Below the pieces are notes generated by a model. It was not told the origin of the DNA. It made no database searches and saw only the letters and a program-made list of their open reading frames with translations. Shown piece by piece: positions 6,574 through 11,079 of a stretch of 11,079 nt of DNA (position 1 is the first letter of the stretch; the number at the start of each line of letters is the position of its first letter). This stretch comes from an uncultured Clostridia bacterium. GTDB taxonomy: Bacteria; Bacillota; Clostridia; Oscillospirales; CAG-272. Made by a program: the position numbers and the translations under genes. The stretch covers positions 1 to 11,079 of the forward strand of contig CANQMJ010000079.1 in assembly GCA_947624945.1 (NCBI GenBank). The letters run 5' to 3'.

Positions 6574-6609
6574 AAAATAAAATAAATTATGAAAGCGAGG
6601 TGAAATATC

Positions 6610-7263
6610 GTGAGTCAGGGAATAAGGATGGAGGTCTTCGGAGACTATGCGTTATTCACGCGTCCCGAGCTCAAAGTCGAGCGCGTGAGCTATGATGTCA
6701 TGACGCCGTCGGCGGCGCGCGGGATCGTCGAGGCAGTGTTCTGGCATCCGGGACTTCGGTGGCACATAGACCGAATTCATGTGATGAACCCAATAGCCTT
6801 CACCAACATCCGACGAAACGAGGTCAAAGAAACTGTATTGGCAAATACAGTGAAGTCCGTACTCGCAGGGACGTCAAGGCCGCTCTTCATCAATACTAAG
6901 GAGAGCATCCAGCAGCGCGCCTCGATGGTACTGACAAACGTCAGATATGTGATCGATGCCCACTTTACGATGACGGATAAGGCGAGTCCGACAGACAATG
7001 AGGGCAAGTTTATCGACATCACGCGGCGCAGACTTGAACGCGGGCAGTGCCATCATCAGCCGTGCTTCGGCTGCCGCGAGTTCCCGGCGCATTTCAGAGC
7101 GTGGCAGGGCGGAGACGTCCCGACCATAAACGAGACGCGGTCTCTCGGAGTCATGCTTTACGACATGGATTTCACGGATCCGCGCGACATCAAGCCGATG
7201 TTTTTCATGGCGGAGCTGAAAAACGGCGTCATGGAGATCGCGGGCAGGGAGGTGCTCAGATGA
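6610..7263 (+). CDS. cas5c: Cas5c (Cas5d), pre-crRNA endonuclease and Cascade subunit
   Basis: 217 residues. In type I-C there is no Cas6; Cas5c cuts pre-crRNA at the 3' base of the repeat stem, leaves the 11-base 5' handle and stays bound to it in Cascade. Recognisable family segments are MEVFGDYALFTRPE (7-20), SYDVMTPSAARGIVEAVFWHP (27-47), RIHVMNPI..NIRRNEV (55-72) and CHHQPCFGCREFPAHF (147-162). The start is GTG at 6610, set by GAGGTGA at 6597-6603; no upstream ATG fits. The stop overlaps the cas8c start as ATGA (7260-7263), giving translational coupling. From memory, the B. halodurans enzyme uses Tyr46, Lys116 and His117; here the matching places appear to be Phe44, Lys133 and Phe134, so cleavage may rely on other residues, as Cas5c active sites vary. 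Confidence 0.95.
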   Translation: MSQGIRMEVFGDYALFTRPELKVERVSYDVMTPSAARGIVEAVFWHPGLRWHIDRIHVMNPIAFTNIRRNEVKETVLANTVKSVLAGTSRPLFINTKESIQQRASMVLTNVRYVIDAHFTMTDKASPTDNEGKFIDITRRRLERGQCHHQPCFGCREFPAHFRAWQGGDVPTINETRSLGVMLYDMDFTDPRDIKPMFFMAELKNGVMEIAGREVLR

Positions 7264-9026
7264 TACTCAAAGCGCTCTACGACTACTATAACGCTCTTTC
7301 GGCGCGCGGTAAGATCACGCCTCCGGGCTGGAGCGAAGCGAAAGTCTCATATGCACTCAGCATAGACGAAAAAGGCGAGCTGCGCGGTGTGATCCCGCTG
7401 AAGATCATGTCCTCTGACGGGAAAAAGGAGGTCCCGCAGTCTATGCGGGTCCCGGAGCAGTCCATAAGATCATCCGGCATAGTATCGAACTTTCTCTGTG
7501 AAGGCAGCTCGTATTTTCTCGGAACGGACGACAAGGGAAAACCCGAGCGTTCCGCGCGCTGCTTTGAGGCGGCGAAGAAGCTGCATCACGAGATACTCGA
7601 CGGCGTAGACAGTCCGGCAGCAGCCGCAGTCCTCGCGTTCTTCGACAGCCGTCGCCCCGGGACGGCGGAGGATGATCCGATCCTTGCACCGTATATGAAG
7701 GAGCTTGTCCGCGGGGCGTGGATCGTGTTTGAATACGGCGGAAAATATGTTCACGACTATCCCGAAATACGAGAAGCGTGGCACTCTTACAGAAACGAAT
7801 GCTCAGCGAAAACGGATACGGGAAGATGTCTTGTTACGGGAATGCAAGGCACGATCGCGAGGCTCCATCCTCCAATAAAGGGGATAAAAGACGCGCAGTC
7901 ATCGGGCGCGTCGCTCGTGTCGTTCAACGCGGGTGCGTTTGAGTCATACGGTCACGAGCAGGGCATGAACTCGCCCGTTTCGGAGGAGGCGGCTTCGGCG
8001 TATGCGGCGGCGCTCAATTACCTCATTATTTCCGACAGGAAAAATGTTCGGTATGTCAGTGATACAGCCGTCGTCTTTTGGGCTGAGGACGCGGAGCCGC
8101 TCTATCAGGACCTGTTCTCGTTTATGACCTTCGGCGGTGAGAAAATCGTATCGGACAGCGAGAATACCGTATCGGACAGCAAAATAAGGAGCGCTGCCGG
8201 ACTTCTTGCGTGCGGATATTCCGCCGAGGTCGGCGGTATAACCTTGGATCCCGACAACAATTTTTACGTTTTGGGACTTGCGCCGAACGCGGCACGTCTG
8301 AGCGTCAGATTTTTCATGAGAAACACCTTCGGCAAAATGCTCGCAAACGTAAATGCGCATGCCGAAAGGCTCCGCATAGTCAAGCCGGCGTACATTGACG
8401 ACGGATCGCTTCCTATTTGGCGCATGCTTTCGGAGACAGTCAATCAAAAAGAAAAGAAGAAGCAGGCGTCCCCGCCGATGACGGGAGCCGTCATGAGAGC
8501 GATACTTTCCGATACTCCGTATCCGGCGACTCTGCTCGAACAGACAATGCTCCGCATACGTGCGGAACGAAACATCACATACGGACGCGCCGCCATTCTC
8601 AAAGCGTTCTTTTTGAAAAACGAAATGTACAATGTTCCAAAGGAGGTATTACAAGTGGAACTGAATGAAGAAAGCACCTGCTTGCCGTACGTGCTCGGCA
8701 GGCTGTTCGCGGTGCTTGAGTTTGTACAGCGGGAAGCAAATCCCGGCATCAAGGCGACGATCAAGGACAAATATTTCAACAGCGCCTCTGCAACGCCCGC
8801 AACGATTTTCCCGCTTTTGACAAATCTGTCTCAGCATCATCTGCGCAAACTTGAAACAGGAAGTCGGATATATTATGATAAAATGATCAGAGCGCTTGAA
8901 TGCAAAATAAATGAAACGCTTCCCGCAAGATTTCCGCTTGCAGAGCAGGGAATGTTCCATCTCGGATATTATCATCAGACACAGAAGCTTTTTGAAAAGA
9001 AAGAAAAAAATAAAGGAGATAACTGA
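7260..9026 (+). CDS. cas8c: Cas8c (Csd1), large Cascade subunit
   Basis: 588 residues, typical for Csd1. It recognises the PAM, starts DNA unwinding and positions Cas3. The start MILKALYDYYNAL is typical and comes from the ATG in the ATGA overlap with cas5c; the frame is open further upstream but that region is cas5c in another frame. Conserved blocks include RSSGIVSNFLCEGSSYFLG (70-88) and IARLHPPIKGIKDAQSSGAS followed by FESYGHEQG (about 200-240). A 21-bp near-perfect in-frame tandem duplication at 8141-8182 repeats a seven-residue unit (EKIVSDS / ENTVSDS). The C-terminal 123 residues can also be made separately as Cas11c from an internal start. Confidence 0.95.
   Translation: MILKALYDYYNALSARGKITPPGWSEAKVSYALSIDEKGELRGVIPLKIMSSDGKKEVPQSMRVPEQSIRSSGIVSNFLCEGSSYFLGTDDKGKPERSARCFEAAKKLHHEILDGVDSPAAAAVLAFFDSRRPGTAEDDPILAPYMKELVRGAWIVFEYGGKYVHDYPEIREAWHSYRNECSAKTDTGRCLVTGMQGTIARLHPPIKGIKDAQSSGASLVSFNAGAFESYGHEQGMNSPVSEEAASAYAAALNYLIISDRKNVRYVSDTAVVFWAEDAEPLYQDLFSFMTFGGEKIVSDSENTVSDSKIRSAAGLLACGYSAEVGGITLDPDNNFYVLGLAPNAARLSVRFFMRNTFGKMLANVNAHAERLRIVKPAYIDDGSLPIWRMLSETVNQKEKKKQASPPMTGAVMRAILSDTPYPATLLEQTMLRIRAERNITYGRAAILKAFFLKNEMYNVPKEVLQVELNEESTCLPYVLGRLFAVLEFVQREANPGIKATIKDKYFNSASATPATIFPLLTNLSQHHLRKLETGSRIYYDKMIRALECKINETLPARFPLAEQGMFHLGYYHQTQKLFEKKEKNKGDN
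8639..8647 (+). promoter_or_regulatory. Internal ribosome binding site for Cas11c
   Basis: AAAGGAGGT inside the cas8c frame is a near-perfect anti-16S match and stands eight bases (after GGAGG) before an in-frame GTG at 8655. It encodes the residues PKEV, so the protein sequence has had to accommodate it. Confidence 0.8.
8655..9026 (+). CDS. cas11c: Cas11c, small Cascade subunit from internal translation of cas8c
   Basis: Predicted 123-residue product, in frame with cas8c (residue 466 onward), starting GTG GAA CTG AAT GAA. In studied type I-C systems the small subunit Cas11c is made exactly this way, from an internal ribosome binding site in the 3' third of cas8c, and two copies complete the Cascade belly. 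The product begins just before the conserved YVLGRLFAVLE segment that marks known Cas11c starts, and it is largely helical in appearance. The strong internal GGAGG is the direct evidence. Shared stop with cas8c at 9024-9026. Confidence 0.75.
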   Translation: MELNEESTCLPYVLGRLFAVLEFVQREANPGIKATIKDKYFNSASATPATIFPLLTNLSQHHLRKLETGSRIYYDKMIRALECKINETLPARFPLAEQGMFHLGYYHQTQKLFEKKEKNKGDN

Positions 9027-9027
9027 A

Positions 9028-9948
9028 ATGTCAGAGTACATCAAAAACCGCTATGAATTTGTGATCCTTTTCGACGTTGAAAACGGAAATCCCAACGGAG
9101 ACCCCGATGCCGGCAATATGCCGCGGCTCGATCCCGAAACAGGATACGGGATCGTGACGGACGTCTGTCTCAAGCGTAAGATACGCGATTATGTCGAGAC
9201 GGTCAGGGAGGATGAAAAAGGGTACCGCATCTATATCAAGGACGGCGTACCGCTCAACGCGAGCGACGACGATGGCTTCATATATGCGGGTATAGAGAAT
9301 GCCTCTGAAATGAAAAATGAAGATCTGAAAAAAGTCATAAAGCAGAGAGAATCGGAGGGCGTAGACGTCGACCGTCAGGTAAAGGAGTTCATGTGCGGGA
9401 ATTTCTTCGATATACGCACGTTCGGCGCCGTGATGACGACGATGGTCAAGGGAAATCTCAACTGCGGTCAGATACGCGGACCGGTCCAGCTCGGCTTTGC
9501 GAGGAGTATCGACCCCATCGTTCCGCAGGAGGTCACAATAACGCGCGTTGCGATAACGACAAAAGCGGACGCCGAAAACAAAGACACCGAAATGGGGCGA
9601 AAGTACATAGTCCCGTATGCACTGTACCGCGTCGAGGGTTATGTTTCCGCTAACCTTGCGAGAAAGGTGACTGGTTTTTCTGAAGAAGACCTCGAGCTAT
9701 TGTGGCAGGCTATCCTCGGAATGTTTGAGTTTGACCGTGCGGCGGCACGCGGCAAAATGGCGGTGCGCGAGCTGATTATATTCAAGCACGACACGGAACT
9801 CGGATGCGCCCCTGCATGGAAGCTGTTTGACACAGTTTCTGTCGCACGAAAAGACGGCGTCGTCAGTCCCCGCTGCTACGGCGATTACACGGTGACTGTC
9901 GATGTTGACAACCTGCCCGACGGCGTGACGTGCAGACGCATGGGGTGA
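9028..9948 (+). CDS. cas7: Cas7 (Csd2), Cascade backbone subunit
   Basis: 306 residues, slightly longer than the usual 280-290. Several copies line the crRNA guide and each inserts a thumb that flips out every sixth base, the property relevant to the guide-target pattern found upstream. The start MSEYIKNRYEFVILFDVENG with NPNGDPDAGNMPR (21-33) is the Csd2 signature; RTFGAV (about 131-136) and GQIRGPVQLGFARSIDPI follow. AAAGGAG at 9012-9018 fixes the ATG at 9028, one base after the cas8c stop. A longer open frame upstream overlaps cas8c and is not used. Confidence 0.96.
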   Translation: MSEYIKNRYEFVILFDVENGNPNGDPDAGNMPRLDPETGYGIVTDVCLKRKIRDYVETVREDEKGYRIYIKDGVPLNASDDDGFIYAGIENASEMKNEDLKKVIKQRESEGVDVDRQVKEFMCGNFFDIRTFGAVMTTMVKGNLNCGQIRGPVQLGFARSIDPIVPQEVTITRVAITTKADAENKDTEMGRKYIVPYALYRVEGYVSANLARKVTGFSEEDLELLWQAILGMFEFDRAAARGKMAVRELIIFKHDTELGCAPAWKLFDTVSVARKDGVVSPRCYGDYTVTVDVDNLPDGVTCRRMG

Positions 9949-10631
9949 ACGCAGTTTTCCCCGAGGACGAATACCTGAAGCTTTCGGGCATACAGCACTA
10001 CGCGTTCTGCAAGCGCCAGTGGGGGCTTATACACATCGAGCAGCAGTGGGCGGAGAATCTGCGCACCGTCGAGGGACATCTCGTCCACGAACGCGCCCAC
10101 GACGTCTCCGTCGAGCATCGAGGCGACGTAATAACGTCGCGCGCGATGACGGTCGCGTCACGCGAGCTAGGCGTGTCGGGCGAATGCGACGTCGTCGAAT
10201 TTCACAAAGAGACATCGGAGCGCGACGATGCCGTGTTTATACATGCCTACGGCGGCATTTACAGCATCGTGCCCGTCGAGTATAAACGCGGCTCGCCGAA
10301 GATAAACGAAGTCGACGCGCTCCAGCTCTGCGCACAGGCGATGTGCCTTGAAGAAATGATGTCGTGCCGTATCGGTGCGGGGTATATATACTACGCCGAG
10401 ACGAGGCGCAGGCAGCGTATCGGGTTCACCGACGAGCTGTGCGGCGAGGTAAGACGCATTTTCGGCGAGATGCACGACTATTACCGCCGCGGTGTGACGC
10501 CGCGCGGCAAGCGGACGAAGTCGTGCAACGCGTGCTCGCTGTCCGATCTGTGCCTGCCTGCGCTCGAAAAGAAACGCGACGTCGGCAGCTATATCGACGG
10601 CGCGATAGAAGAAGGAGAGACGGAAACATGA
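9945..10631 (+). CDS. cas4: Cas4 nuclease for spacer processing
   Basis: About 228 residues. Cas4 is a RecB-family Fe-S exonuclease that trims prespacers at the PAM end and sets spacer orientation with Cas1-Cas2. Visible motifs (numbered from 9945): GIQHYAFCKRQW with Cys22, GECD with Asp82, VEYKRG with Glu112 and Lys114, the QLCAQA helix near 127-132, and C..C.....C (Cys194, Cys197, Cys203) that with Cys22 binds a 4Fe-4S cluster. I chose the GTG at 9945 because it overlaps the cas7 stop as GTGA, which fits coupled restart, and known I-C Cas4 proteins start just before the EDEYLKLSG segment; a GTG at 9930 would add five residues. Neither has a clear ribosome binding site. Its codons are more GC-rich than those of cas3. 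Confidence 0.95.
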   Translation: MNAVFPEDEYLKLSGIQHYAFCKRQWGLIHIEQQWAENLRTVEGHLVHERAHDVSVEHRGDVITSRAMTVASRELGVSGECDVVEFHKETSERDDAVFIHAYGGIYSIVPVEYKRGSPKINEVDALQLCAQAMCLEEMMSCRIGAGYIYYAETRRRQRIGFTDELCGEVRRIFGEMHDYYRRGVTPRGKRTKSCNACSLSDLCLPALEKKRDVGSYIDGAIEEGETET

Positions 10632-11079
10632 AAAAGCTGCTCAACACGCTCTATGTCACGTCTCCCGGACGGTATCTGTCGCTCGACGGCGAAAATGTCG
10701 TCGTAACGGAGGACGGGTGTGAGATAGCCCGTCTACCTCTCCACAACCTCGAGGGGATCGTCACATTCGGATACACGGGCGCGAGTCCGGCGCTCATGGG
10801 CGCATGCGCGGAGAGGGACATCGCGCTGTCGTTTCTGTCGCCGAGCGGACGTTTCCTAGCCCGCGTATCGGGCAGACAGCGCGGCAATATCCTTCTGCGC
10901 CGAAAGCAGTACCGCGTCGCCGACAGCGAGGACGAAAGCGTGAGGATCGCGCGCAACTGCATCGTCGGAAAGATACACAACGCCAAGTGGGTGATCGAAC
11001 GCGCATGCCGCGACTATCCGATGAGGGTGGATGCGGAGCGAATGAAGGTCGCGTCCGCGCATCTCGGCGATATGATGCG
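10628..11079 (+). CDS. cas1: Cas1 integrase, N-terminal part (runs off right edge)
   Basis: 150 codons visible of an expected 340 or so. It starts MKKLLNTLYVTSPGRYLSLD at the ATG overlapping the cas4 stop (ATGA, 10628-10631), preceded by GAAGGAGA at 10612-10619. The blocks LPLHNLEGIVTFGYTGASPALM and GRFLARVSGRQRGN are characteristic of type I-C Cas1 N-terminal beta domains. With Cas2 it integrates new spacers at the array leader. The catalytic Glu, His and Asp lie in the C-terminal part outside the window, so activity cannot be judged. cas2 and the CRISPR array are expected next. Confidence 0.95.
   Translation, partial: MKKLLNTLYVTSPGRYLSLDGENVVVTEDGCEIARLPLHNLEGIVTFGYTGASPALMGACAERDIALSFLSPSGRFLARVSGRQRGNILLRRKQYRVADSEDESVRIARNCIVGKIHNAKWVIERACRDYPMRVDAERMKVASAHLGDMM

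Noticed and set aside
6382..6609. CreT-CreA type toxin-antitoxin RNA pair
   Set aside because: The guide's PAM-adjacent match lies at the cas5c operon promoter, and I see no separate small toxin unit with its own promoter and start codon in the gap. Autorepression of the operon explains the layout better, though a toxin role is not strictly excluded.
7047..7259. Longer Cas8c starting upstream inside cas5c
   Set aside because: The open frame continues upstream, but that region is Cas5c coding sequence and the family's N-terminus MILKALYDYY starts at the ATGA overlap at 7260.
8911..9027. Longer Cas7 starting inside cas8c
   Set aside because: The extra residues are basic and unlike Csd2, while the ATG at 9028 has a strong AAAGGAG and the family's usual N-terminus.

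Overview
The window looks like the chromosome of an anaerobic gut-type Clostridia (Bacillota, Oscillospirales-like). Support comes from strong GGAGG-type ribosome binding sites, sigma-A promoters, a lipoprotein sugar-binding protein with a GC-biased codon pattern, and a secreted protein ending in a short Cys/Ala-rich anchor with a KKRK tail. The genus cannot be fixed from the sequence alone.

Left part (1-4080). The minus strand at the edge holds the first 39 codons of an insertion-sequence transposase, with the likely element end near base 211. Next, on the plus strand, come an AraC-family regulator with its own promoter and terminator, an orphan solute-binding lipoprotein, and a secreted, C-terminally anchored protein that may bind carbohydrate. 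The last two form a short operon closed by an 18-bp-stem terminator. No ABC permease genes accompany the binding protein.

Right part (4080-11079). This is a type I-C CRISPR-Cas locus in the order cas3, (regulatory gap), cas5c, cas8c (with an internal cas11c start), cas7, cas4, cas1, running off the right edge; cas2 and the array are expected beyond it. cas3 has its own promoter. cas5c to cas1 are tightly coupled by overlaps or near-overlaps and driven by a second promoter at 6545-6573.

The main discovery is in the 227-bp gap between cas3 and cas5c. On the minus strand a consensus promoter (TTGACA, 17 bp, TATAAT) fires into one degenerate type I-C CRISPR repeat (6473 down to 6445). A guide-like segment follows, and then a 12-bp hairpin with a T-rich tail. 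The guide's first 15 bases match a site just upstream of the cas5c operon's -35 box, next to a TTC PAM. The only two mismatches are positions 6 and 12, the bases that type I Cascade flips out of the duplex. This has the form of a crRNA-like autorepressor (CreR-type): Cascade loaded with this RNA would sit on its own operon promoter, and would probably cover the RNA's own -35 box too, without enough pairing for Cas3 cleavage. When real crRNAs are scarce or Cascade is disabled, repression would lift.
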